The notes beneath the pieces were generated by a model. That model was not told the DNA's origin. It was given only the letters and a program-made list of their open reading frames with translations, and did not search any database. Shown here piece after piece: positions 10,573 through 18,980 of a stretch of DNA of 38,605 bases. Within the stretch, counting starts at the first letter, position 1; the number at the start of each line of letters is the position of its first letter. The translations under genes were made by a program, and so were the position numbers. The stretch covers positions 164,772 to 203,376 of the forward strand of contig JBNGIQ010009468.1 in the NCBI GenBank assembly GCA_049999765.1, written 5' to 3'. This DNA is from Phaeoceros laevis (lineage: Eukaryota; Anthocerotophyta; Anthocerotopsida; Notothyladales).

Positions 10573-11102
10573 TGGTAACTGGACTTGGTACTGAGAGAAT
10601 CTTCAGTTGTCAGATGGCTGCCATGGTAGGGGAGGACTTCAAGGAGCCAAAGTGGTTATGCCGATGTAAGCGTAAGACGTATCAGTGCACCGATATGGCT
10701 GACCATAAGAGCTTTAGATTTCAGTGTTGGCAAACATCGGCACTGCAGACTCGATTCGGGGTGATTGCACAATACAGTCCTGTTTTTCAAGTTCTCTGTG
10801 CTTCCGCACTGATCATGAGAATCACAGGAGCCTCTGTAACATGGCAGGGTATGAACTCTCGAGCTCTTCGGAGGCATCAGCAGCCCTCAACCTCCTACAT
10901 GCAAAGGTTTTCAGTTGGCGAGGAAGAGATAGCAGGCGGTATTCGGATGCGGGGATGCTCCTCGTTGGGAATGTGGAAGGTTGAGCTGCCATGGTGGATG
11001 AAGCCACTTGACGAAGTCGCTTTTCCATCCATTATACTCGAAATTAGGACAAATGACTGTCAAATTCACTCTTATAATCACACATAGCGCCGAACACATG
11101 CA

Positions 11103-11312
11103 ATTATGTCATGGGCGATATTCTCATCTAATAAAATGAATACTAATAAAAGTTATTAAATCACCTTACAGCGTAGGTCAGGGCTAGATAGATGGGTTTG
11201 GTGTGCGAGTTTGTGTCTGGCGATTTCCTTATCCCTGGGTAACGAGCGGATATGAAGCAAGAAGCACTCACGGTAGGGTACCATGTCACCCTCTAACGTT
11301 AGGGACCTAGGG
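11103..11312. other. Spacer between the two F-box duplication units
   Basis: About 210 bases of AT-rich sequence separate the units. I see no gene in it. Confidence 0.5.
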
Positions 11313-11360
11313 TTTACGCTCAACGCGGGATAGTTCGAGCAGAGAAGCAGTTTAGGGTTT
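11308..11360 (-). promoter_or_regulatory. Two telo-boxes upstream of F-box copy 3
   Basis: CTAGGGTTT at 11308 and TTAGGGTTT at 11352-11360 read on the minus strand as AAACCCTAG and AAACCCTAA. The second matches the element of copy 2 in place and flanking bases. Confidence 0.4.
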
Positions 11361-13218
11361 CCTTGATCGCAACGCACTCCTATGCGGTCTCATTCTAGGC
11401 TTGGCTAGGCAAGGAGACAGCAATGGCTTCAGACGCCGACATACTCCGGTCAGCAATTTCGTTTGACAGAGAGATGACGAACTGGTGGACGGAGAACGAG
11501 CCTTGCATGTATTTCTCTGTGGTAGGAGTTGCTGCGTGTCAATGCTGCTCCGGCAACCGGCCAAATGAAGCGCTCTGTGTTGGAGCAAATGCCCGAGGAC
11601 CTGGTGGACAGGGTGCTGCTTTTTCTGCCTGCCTCCAGCCAGGCCCGATTGACCATGGTCTGCAAGCGGTGGAGGGCGCTAATGAGCTCTGATGAGTTCC
11701 GGGAGCAGAATGCCCTCATAGCATTCCGTTCCACTGATTCAGTTTGCATTTGCAGCCCAGAGGAACCCTTCGACCTTTTAGGGGACCGCTTGAAGAACAT
11801 CAAGGTAGTCAGGTTCGGTATGGGCATGTTCTCGGAAAAGCTGATACCAAGTCTTGAGAAAGCGCAGGTCTTCACCCATGGTGGCTTGCACTGTCTGGCA
11901 CTGGAGATTTTCATCCCAGGGCAGTTGCGGTCTTCGTGTTCAATCCGGTAAACGGGACCAGGCGCGAACTGCCTCAGTTTGTGTTCCAGTCGGACGGCAA
12001 ACGTCGTCTGCCGACCGACTGGCGAATCTACAGGGTACCAGGTGTTCCTAGCGTGGAGGGATTCCGATAAGCAAATTCGTTTCAATGTCTACTCTAGCGC
12101 CACAGACTCTTGGAGCAAAGCTTGCTTGCAACCATGTGCACAGCTGGCAATGCGTGATGCCGACAAGCTTATGCTGAGCCACTTAGTTGTAAGCAAAGGA
12201 GGATTTGTCCATGTGAAGGCGAGAATGATTCGCGGGGATGACCTGATCATGAAAGTGTTCCGGTTGACCTTGGACGGTAAATATGTGGGGACACTGCCAG
12301 AGCCACCGAAAAGCCATCAGGGTTTGGACTTACAATTTTCTCGCCTTGATGCAAGCCACGATAGCGAGACTTTGTACTGGGTGAGAAATACCTGCAAAAT
12401 TCTGAAGTGCGGAAGCCATGACAGGATGTGGAAGCTGGTTTCCAGGCTGCCAGAGTGGTTAATGGACAAGATGAATTGCAAGAGCTCCTCCAAATGTGAG
12501 CTACAGAACGCTAAGGTTGTTGGTGACCTTATTCTTTTAGTGTGCATTGCCTCCACTATCACGGACGAGCTGGATAAGTACGTGTGGCGTACCACATTTT
12601 GAATGACTCATGGAGTTTGGTCTGTCAGGCTTCTGACTTCTGGGAATGTCATGAGTTTCTGGCACCCAGATCAGACCTTGTGGTCTGATAGTGGTGATTG
12701 GACTTGGTATGGAGAGAATCTTCAGTTGTTAGCTGGCTGCTACGGTCCTGGCCCAGCTATTTAAAATGTAGGGGAGGTCTTCATGGATCAAGAGTGGTTA
12801 TGCTGTTTTAATGCTGCTAGTAGGACATATCAGTCCACCGACATGGCTAATCATCAAATCTCCAAATTTTTCCTAGTTCATAGTGTTGGAGAATACAGGC
12901 AAGGTAGACTTGATTCGGGGTGATGGCAATTTTTTCCAGTTCTTTGTGCTTCCGCACTGAGGGCCACAGGGCCGTGGAGCATAGCAGGGTATGGCAGCCC
13001 TCAACATTCTACAGGGGGAAAGGTTTTCAATTGGAGAGGAAGAGAGACCAGTGCATATTAGGATGCGGGGACGCTAGGAATTTTTAAGGTTGAGCTGCCA
13101 TAGTGGATAAAGCCACTTGACAAGGTCGCTTTTCCGTCCCTTGTACTCGAAATTAGGATAAATCGCTCTCAAATTCACTCACTCTCACAATCACGCTCAC
13201 GCAGAGTGCCAACAAATG
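11313..13218 (+). repeat. Tandem duplication unit 2 (contains F-box pseudogene)
   Basis: Partner of the unit at 9150-11102 in the same orientation, including its 5' and 3' non-coding flanks. It has more small deletions than unit 1, both in the gene and in the 3' flank. Confidence 0.85.
11423..12688 (+). pseudogene. F-box pseudogene (array copy 3)
   Basis: The start ATGGCTTCAGACGCC matches copy 2, but the frame is broken several times. A 2-base deletion at about 11522 (GTGGTAGGAG against GTGGTAGAAGAG) shifts the frame before the F-box. A 1-base deletion at about 11915 shifts it again in LALEIFIPG. A deletion of about 20 bases at about 12030 removes the equivalent of ISLVAYEQ. A 1-base deletion at about 12584 (TACGTGTGG against TACGTTGTGG) breaks the last part. 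Between the breaks the protein is well preserved (QMPEDLVDRVLLFLPASSQA, LDASHDSETLYWVRNTCKIL), so the loss looks fairly recent. The copy-2-equivalent stop is at 12686-12688. A 140-codon remnant starting at 11529 still contains the whole F-box and could in principle be made. Confidence 0.88.
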
Positions 13219-13598
13219 CACTAACGAACCCCTCAGCCTTTTCAGGTTTCTCCCGCTGTGACATCTCTGTCGTGACAATGTCGTTGCACTCCAATTGGGA
13301 TCCTTCGTATCCGACCCTCCTCTGGTGGTTCGTGGCGGTGAAGTCAGCTCCAACTGTACGTTTCCCTTTTTGGAGTTAAGATCGGTATCCTGGCCATTTA
13401 CGGAAGTACGTTGGAGACCTGGGCTCGTCATCAAAATGCCTTGCAGCTCAACGAAGCATGGCAACAACCAAAGTTCCCAATTGACACGAGTGGTATAGCA
13501 TACTATTGGTGTTTGAGCTGAAACCGAGGTCAGGGTTGGTGTGGTTCCCATCAGCCTGTGCCTCTGTGATTCCTTTTTGGAAGGCCGAGCTCCGTGGC
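13219..13598. other. Intergenic stretch upstream of membrin
   Basis: The promoter region of the membrin gene. It contains the first copy of the dispersed repeat described at 13398-13505 and no supported gene. Confidence 0.5.
13398..13505 (+). repeat. Dispersed repeat, copy 1
   Basis: Starts TTACGGAAGTACGTTGGA, then CTCGTCATCAA, GCAGC, CGAAGCATGGCAACAAC and CACGAGTG. The same order occurs at 14874-14946 (shortened) and 14951-15058, in the same orientation, on the other side of the membrin gene. Confidence 0.8.
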
Positions 13599-14605
13599 AT
13601 GGCGGGAGGGGTTACGCTCTCGGATGTGTATCAGCAGGCGCGGCACTCCCTGCTGGTGGTGCGGGATGGCTTGGAGAGGCTGGAGCGGCTGGAAGCTTCC
13701 ACCTCCACCTCCTACTACGGAACCAGCAACGGTGCCAGCGCCAGCACCACCCCTGGGGGGGGCACGGATCTGGCGCAGCATGTAAAGCTTGAGCTCTCTC
13801 AATTGCGGAATTACAGCTCCGAGATGGATCGCCTTTGGCGCCTGCAGCTTCCCAAGGGTCAACGTGAAATCTGGAAAAGGTGTGCTGAATTTTTGTGAAT
13901 CTCTGTTTGACTGGCAGACGGAAATTCTCTCCAAGCCGTTTTGAGTTCAAGATACTGACTGGCAGACATGCGGGTGTCTCTGGTAGGAAGATCGAACAAG
14001 TCGCAGAAGAGGCTGATTCTCTGAAACTAGGGCTGGATAAACATATGAGTCGCCAGCATGGCCGACAAGCAGAAGCTCAGCTAAGAGCTGAATTGTTTCA
14101 AAGAACGGTAGGTGTTATGCTGGTAACCTACTGCTGTACAGGAGGTATTAATTGTTGTCATTCACCACAAGAAGCATCACCTTCCAAGCCTGTGCTTGTT
14201 TTTGCAGAATGGGGAGGCCTCTCGAATAGTAGAAATGTACGATCTAGAGTCGCAAGCCAGGGAGTCTGTCCAAAATTCTTCCCGGCTTTTGGAGGATATC
14301 ACCAACACCGGTATTGCTGTGCTCGGAAAGTACGCTGAACAACGAGAGCGATTAAAGGTAATGGGCATGTTGTATGTGCGTGCTGCATTATGTCTGGTCG
14401 GAACTGGAGCAGGAGTTTTCTCACCTCTCTCTGGGCTTTGCAGGCCGCCCAAAGGAAGGCTTTAGACATCATGAACGTAGTAGGGTTGTCCACCTCCATT
14501 TTACGGGTCATTGACAGGCGGCTTCTGACGGACAAGTGGATAGCATACACAGGAATGCTCGTCACACTAGTAGTGGTGATTGCTGTACTGATATGGACAC
14601 ATTAG
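13599..14605 (+). CDS. Membrin, Golgi Qb-SNARE
   Basis: Four exons: 13599-13879, 13987-14107, 14208-14357, 14444-14605 (TAG), all GT-AG, phases agreeing, 237 residues. The protein follows plant membrin (MEMB11/12 type) end to end: LSDVYQQARHSLLVVRDGLE near the N-terminus, DRLWRLQLPKGQREIWKRK, EQVAEEADSL, then the SNARE helix (LEDITNTGIAVLGKYAEQRE, AAQRKALDIMNVVGLSTSIL) and a C-terminal membrane anchor (WIAYTGMLVTLVVVIAVLIW). Membrin acts in ER-to-Golgi and intra-Golgi vesicle fusion. A Ser/Thr/Gly-rich insertion at about residues 35-52 (STSTSYYGTSNGASASTTPG) is longer than in Arabidopsis as I remember it. Start chosen as the ATG giving MAGGVTLSDVY. Confidence 0.95.
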
Positions 14606-14770
14606 CACTTGTAGCAGATCATTGATCAAGTTTACTCATGTGTTTCCTCCTCGCCTGCTTGGATCAAGACTGATGTCTGACAGATTGTTGATAAGGCTTG
14701 AGCAGAAACTGCTGTACTAGAATATGCTCAGAATGGCCTTACTTTGTAGACTCTTGAATGGCCAATGCCA

Positions 14771-14835
14771 ATTCAAGGAACTACTGAAGTTCATTTCAAG
14801 GAACTGCAGAAGTACAATTCAAGGAACTGCAGAAC
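14771..14835 (+). repeat. Tandem repeat, about 22 bp x 3
   Basis: Units start at 14771, 14793 and 14816 with the core TTCAAGGAACTGCAGAA; the first unit differs slightly (GAACTACTGAAG). Confidence 0.85.
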
Positions 14836-14873
14836 AATTAATACAATTAAGTCCATAAACACGCACACACACA

Positions 14874-15058
14874 GTTACGGAAGTACGTTGGATACCTGTG
14901 CTCGTCATCAAATTTCTCTTCCAGCACTGCGAAGCATTGCAACATACACAATTACGGAAGTACGTTGGATACCTGTGCACGTCATCAAGTTCTCTTGCAG
15001 CACTACGCAGCATGGCAACAACGAAGTTTCCAATTTACACGAGTGCTGTGGCATATTG
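14874..15058 (+). repeat. Dispersed repeat, copies 2 and 3 in tandem
   Basis: Two copies start 77 bases apart (14874 and 14951), each with TTACGGAAGTACGTTGGA, TACCTGTG, GTCATCAA and GCACT. Copy 3 runs on through CGCAGCATGGCAACAACGAA to CACGAGTG, the full length of copy 1 at 13398. Confidence 0.8.
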
Positions 15059-15255
15059 TTTCCTATCTAGAAACCTTCCCTTGCTCTCCGCACAGGCCAC
15101 TTACTGCGAGTGCACCAGAGTTGAGGTTGCGGCAACCGACTATAGGAACTGCTTCACACGCCAGCTGCCTGGGTGCGGCCTTGGGAGAAATCTCTGCTGA
15201 ATTTATCTTGTTTCTGAAAAACGTGGCAATGTGCGTATATTGAATCTTCGCTATC

Positions 15256-15777
15256 CAGGCAGCCTTTCAGATCAGTGGCTCACCTTCCAGCGAGTAACAC
15301 AGCCGGAGCAATGTCAGAATTCGATCTTCCAGACAAGAATTATGAGCCGTACGCAGGTTCAACTTCACCGGACTCTCGCAGCTTGTTCAGTCGTCCTGCG
15401 GAAGCTCTGACCTTGATGCGGCAAGAGGGGAACAGCTTTGCATCTGGCAGCCTTAAGATTTCTCATGTACCACACGAAAGTCGAGAACCACTTTTACACG
15501 GACTTGGTGGCAGCGGCGGGGTTGAGTGTTTGAGGCTCTTGGCCCTGTCCAGGCTCGTCGGGTGCCATTGGAGAATGGACATCTCTGGTGTCCGTATTAG
15601 ACGGCCAGCATTGGAGTAAAAACCACGTCTGAAGTGGATGACTAGAACTAAGTAATTCCTCCTCTGTCATAGCATCCGTTCTCTTTTTGAAAGTGGCAGA
15701 GTGTTGTGCAGTAGCTTTGCTTTGTGTCATGGAGCTCACACTCAGTATTTTTACTGGTATGGTTTCGAGAAGGTGAG
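15256..15777 (+). pseudogene. Partial pseudogene of the thioredoxin-like gene at 35220-36239
   Basis: Similar, in opposite orientation, to the first two coding exons of the minus-strand thioredoxin-like gene together with the intron borders between them. The shared part starts at the acceptor before the first coding exon (CCAGGCAGC), runs through AATGTCAGAATTCGATC (parent MSDSNPPDK, copy MSEFDLPDK) and RPAEA, ends the first exon near CCTCCTCT/GTCATA, and includes the second exon (copy LCVMELTLSIFTGMVSRR) up to its donor AGAAG/GTGAG. The thioredoxin-fold exons are missing. The first exon has frameshifts and an in-frame stop. Keeping the intron position shows DNA duplication, not a retrocopy. 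It ends 51 bases before the PPR start codon. Confidence 0.85.
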
Positions 15778-15828
15778 TGGTCTGTTTCAGCCTGCCAGCT
15801 TGGTTGCAAGCTGGTGCGGGCCTGCTAG

Positions 15829-18258
15829 ATGCCAATGCTCATGAATGCCTGCAATCGAGCCACACTAACTCCGAGCACCGCCCAATCAAGTCAAGAATGG
15901 CAGGGGAAAATGAAGGCAAGCGTGAACAGGAAACTCCCTTACGACGTCCGGATGCCGGTGGGATGTGACTCTCGAGGTTCTCAGGTACTTAAGCCTTTCT
16001 GTGAAGAGGGACGAGTGGGGGATGCACTAGATGTCTTGGACAAAAAGGACTGGCTTGTTTCTGTTGAGACCTATGGGCTCCTGGTGCAGGCCTGTAAGCA
16101 AAAGAGAGCCCTAGATGATGCCAAGCGAGTGCATGCCCATATCGCAAGCCATGGGTTTGAGTTGGACAGATGGTTAGGTAACTCTGTTGTTCACATGTTT
16201 GTCAGCTGTGGCAGCTTTGCACATGCACTTGAAGTCTTCAACAAGTTGCGCCATCGCACTATTTTCTCATGGACGGCCATTATCTCGGGGTACTTGAAGG
16301 GCGGTCAGTCCAGACTGGCTCTGGAACTCTACAGGCAGATGCGAGAGGAAGGCATTAAGCCAAGTAAGTATTTGTATCTCAGCTTACTCAAGGCCTGCAC
16401 CAGCTTAGCAGATCTTGAAGGAGGGAGGCAAATCCATGCTGAAATTGTAAGAAGTGGCCACGCATCAGATTTATTTCTGGGCACAACTTTGGTGGATATG
16501 TATGCCAAGTGTGGGAGCATGGAGAGTGCACAGCATGTGTTTGACACACTTGGGGAGAGGGATGTGGTGACATGGAATGCTATGATCACAGGGTATGTTC
16601 AGCAAGAGCGAGCGGAAAATGCATTACAACTATACAAGCAAATGCAGGAAGAAAGTGTTAAGCCAAATGATCGGACTTTTGTGAGTGCCCTGAAGGCATG
16701 TGGCAGCCTGGAAGCCAAGGATCAAGAGGCTTTGATTGATGGTCAGGCTTCCAGAGTTGACTACCTACAAATGGGCAGAGAGATCCATGCAGAGGTAGTA
16801 GCAAGGGGGTACGAATTGGGTTTGTTTGTTGGCACCACTTTGGTTGACATGTATGCGAAATGCGGTAGCATGCTAGAAGCAGAAAACGTGTTTCAGCGCC
16901 TGTGTAAGCGGGATGCTGTCACATGGAGTGCCATGATAGCGGGATATGCGCAGCAAGGACAGAGTGAGAAGGCTATGCAACTTTTTGTTCGAATGCAAGA
17001 GAATGGAGTGAGCCCAGACTCTCGGACCTTTGTCAGTGTCCTCAAAGCTTGTGGCAGTTTAGCAGATATGGAGGAAGGAACGCTTACTGGTGATGCATGG
17101 CTCAAACTTGGCTGCTTGGCAAAAGGCGAGCTGATACACGCTGAAGTTGTCAGGAGAGGTTTTGAATCTGACCTTTTCCTTTGCAACAGTCTCATCCACA
17201 TGTATGGGAAATGTGGACACGTGGAAGCTGCACAGCGAGTTTTTGACAGACTGGCACACCGCAATGTTGTTTCATGGACAGCAATCATAGCTGCATATGC
17301 ACAGCAAGGACAGAATGATAGGGCTTTGGAACTCTACTCTCGGATGCAAGCGGAAGGTGTTAGACCCGATCAAGCAGCAGTTCTGAGCATACTCACAGTT
17401 TGCAGTAACCTGGGTGCTCTTGAACTGTGCTTGCAGATCCACCAGGATATAATCCAAAGCGGCATCAACTGGAGTGTCAATGCAGCAAGTAACCTTATTC
17501 ATGCTTACAGCAAATGTGGGAGCATGGTGAATGCCCAGCTTGTGTTTGACACATTGCCCAAGAATCGGGTGGTAACATGGAACTCACTGGTTGCAGCATA
17601 CGCTAGGCAAGGAGACTGTCAGATGAGTTTGGCATGTTTCGGAGAGATGCAACAGGCAGGTGTGAAGCCTGATGGAATCACATTCATATCAGTCTTGACT
17701 GCATGCAGCCATGGAGGCCTTGTGGATGAAGGCTTGCAATTTTTCGACTTGATGGGCACAGTCTACGGCATTGCTCCCACCTCTCAGCACTATGCCATTC
17801 TGGTGGATATTCTCGGCCGTGCCGGACTCTTGCGAGAGGTGGAAGAATTGATGCTAAAGATGCCATTGCAGCCTGACTTGTCTCTCTGGTTATCATTGCT
17901 TGGCGCCTGTAGAAACTACGGCAACGTGGAAATGGGAAGACGTTCTTTTGAGCGTGCTGTCAAATTGGAACCAAAACATAGTGCGGCCTATGTCCTCATG
18001 TCAAGCATCTACTGTCTTGCCAACAGGTGGGAGGATGCCAACAAGGTACAGGAGCTCAGACGCAGTGCAGGTGTCGTGAAGAAACCTGGACAGAGCTGGA
18101 CTGAGCATTGTGGCAGGGTACATGTCTTCAATGTGGGAGATATCCGACACCCCCAAAGTAAGCAAATGTATGCAACGCTGGTGGTATTAAATGAGGTCGA
18201 AGAGGCTGAAAAGTATCGTTCTGTAGGGATGGACTTCCAAGTAGTGAAACTTTGTTAA
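15829..18258 (+). CDS. PLS-class pentatricopeptide repeat protein, E-type, no DYW domain
   Basis: Intronless, 809 residues. The ATG at 15829 directly follows an in-frame TAG. PPR helices run from about residue 70 to 690, with typical elements: VHMFVSCGSFAHALEVFNKL, WTAIISGYLKGGQSRLALEL, LGTTLVDMYAKCGSMESAQ, VVTWNAMITGYVQQ, SLIHMYGKCGHVEAAQRVFD and HGGLVDEGLQFFDLM. After the repeats come an E domain (PDLSLWLSLLGACRNYGNVE, AAYVLMSSIYCLANRWEDA) and an E+-like part (PGQSWTEHCGRVHVF, DIRHPQSKQMYATL) where the chain stops, with no DYW deaminase. PLS proteins bind organelle RNA and mostly select C-to-U editing sites; an E-type protein would need a DYW partner in trans. Two insertions, around EAKDQEALIDGQASRVDYLQ and EEGTLTGDAWLKLGCLAKG, interrupt the regular spacing. 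Target RNA and organelle are not readable. Confidence 0.95.
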   Translation: MPMLMNACNRATLTPSTAQSSQEWQGKMKASVNRKLPYDVRMPVGCDSRGSQVLKPFCEEGRVGDALDVLDKKDWLVSVETYGLLVQACKQKRALDDAKRVHAHIASHGFELDRWLGNSVVHMFVSCGSFAHALEVFNKLRHRTIFSWTAIISGYLKGGQSRLALELYRQMREEGIKPSKYLYLSLLKACTSLADLEGGRQIHAEIVRSGHASDLFLGTTLVDMYAKCGSMESAQHVFDTLGERDVVTWNAMITGYVQQERAENALQLYKQMQEESVKPNDRTFVSALKACGSLEAKDQEALIDGQASRVDYLQMGREIHAEVVARGYELGLFVGTTLVDMYAKCGSMLEAENVFQRLCKRDAVTWSAMIAGYAQQGQSEKAMQLFVRMQENGVSPDSRTFVSVLKACGSLADMEEGTLTGDAWLKLGCLAKGELIHAEVVRRGFESDLFLCNSLIHMYGKCGHVEAAQRVFDRLAHRNVVSWTAIIAAYAQQGQNDRALELYSRMQAEGVRPDQAAVLSILTVCSNLGALELCLQIHQDIIQSGINWSVNAASNLIHAYSKCGSMVNAQLVFDTLPKNRVVTWNSLVAAYARQGDCQMSLACFGEMQQAGVKPDGITFISVLTACSHGGLVDEGLQFFDLMGTVYGIAPTSQHYAILVDILGRAGLLREVEELMLKMPLQPDLSLWLSLLGACRNYGNVEMGRRSFERAVKLEPKHSAAYVLMSSIYCLANRWEDANKVQELRRSAGVVKKPGQSWTEHCGRVHVFNVGDIRHPQSKQMYATLVVLNEVEEAEKYRSVGMDFQVVKLC

Positions 18259-18980
18259 GTTTCCAAATGAGGATGATTCGTACATGCGAGCTAACGAAGA
18301 GCATCTGAGATGAGTTCAAACATCCGGATGAACAGCACAATTGACCAATGAACAAGGGGGTAGAGCCGTCAAGTAGAGTAAACACTGGAAATGAATCGCC
18401 CTACCAAGCCTCGGGCTAGGCCCTGTTTGGTGTGTAAAATAGCGCGCAGGAGCCGTGGGAAAAGGAATGCGTGAGTTGGGAGCCTCGGTTCCTTTGGCTC
18501 GGCTTTTGTCAGTGCTGCTACCGGCCGCTGCCTGCACCGCTGTCTTCCGTTGCTTCGCTGCTACTCACCGCTGCTGCTCACCGCTGCTGCTGACCACCTT
18601 TTACTCCCGTGACCACCGCTGCCTGCCATCGCTCCGCTGGCTGCTGCCGTTCTGCCAGCTGCCACTCTCTGCCATCGTCCCCCGCAACGGCGAACTCGTG
18701 TCAAACTTTTGAACAACTGATGCGAAGACCAATCACCTAATAACCACAGAATAAATGTAATATGGATATTGTCCATTACCTAACTAGAGCCGAGGCACTC
18801 TGACCCTATCGGTCCGGACCCTATCCGATAAATCGGACCCTATGTGACCCTATCTGAGTGACTTTTGGAACTCATCAGGAGTTGGAAAATGGCGGTGATC
18901 GGATTTTGGATTCAGTCTATACTACTGTAGTCGTGACCAGACCGCCCATTGCGGCCGACACGAGGATCTTGAGCCATCTG
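18259..18980. other. Intergenic region, likely promoter and 5' UTR of the rhodanese gene
   Basis: It contains the 3' flank of the PPR gene, a CTG/CCG-rich stretch at 18510-18640 (GCTGCTGCTCACCGCTGCTG) and the GACCCTAT cluster at 18802-18853. The frame of the rhodanese first exon stays open back to 18858, so the true start may be earlier than 18981. Confidence 0.5.
18802..18853 (+). repeat. Cluster of four GACCCTAT motifs upstream of the rhodanese gene
   Basis: GACCCTAT occurs at 18802, 18817, 18836 and 18846. The first two lie inside an imperfect inverted repeat (ATCGGTCC and GGACC, with ATCGG/CCGAT at the arms). It could be a protein-binding array or a short satellite remnant. Confidence 0.5.

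Larger units (their letters stand above)
9150..11102 (+). repeat. Tandem duplication unit 1 (contains F-box copy 2)
   Basis: This stretch is similar over its whole length to 11313-13218, including non-coding flanks. Upstream both have CACTCAACGCG/GCTCAACGCG then GCAGTTTAGGGTTT and TAGGCAAG-GAGACAGC before the ATG. Downstream both have GAGAGAATCTTCAGTTGT and, near the end, TACTCGAAATTAGGA and CAAATTCACTC. Similarity of flanks shows that a segment of about 1.9 kb was duplicated as DNA. Confidence 0.85.
14606..15255. other. Intergenic stretch with repeats, downstream of membrin
   Basis: No gene supported. It holds a three-unit tandem repeat and two copies of the dispersed repeat, both listed separately. 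Confidence 0.5.

Noticed and set aside
10491-11087. Plus-strand frame of 198 codons after F-box copy 2
   Set aside because: It begins inside copy 2 in another frame and runs through the 3' flank; the matching stretch after copy 3 does not keep it open.
11450-12085. Minus-strand frame of 211 codons
   Set aside because: Antisense shadow of the F-box pseudogene; the same shadow exists opposite copies 1 and 2.
16329-16589. Minus-strand frames opposite the PPR gene
   Set aside because: Antisense shadows of the intact PPR gene.
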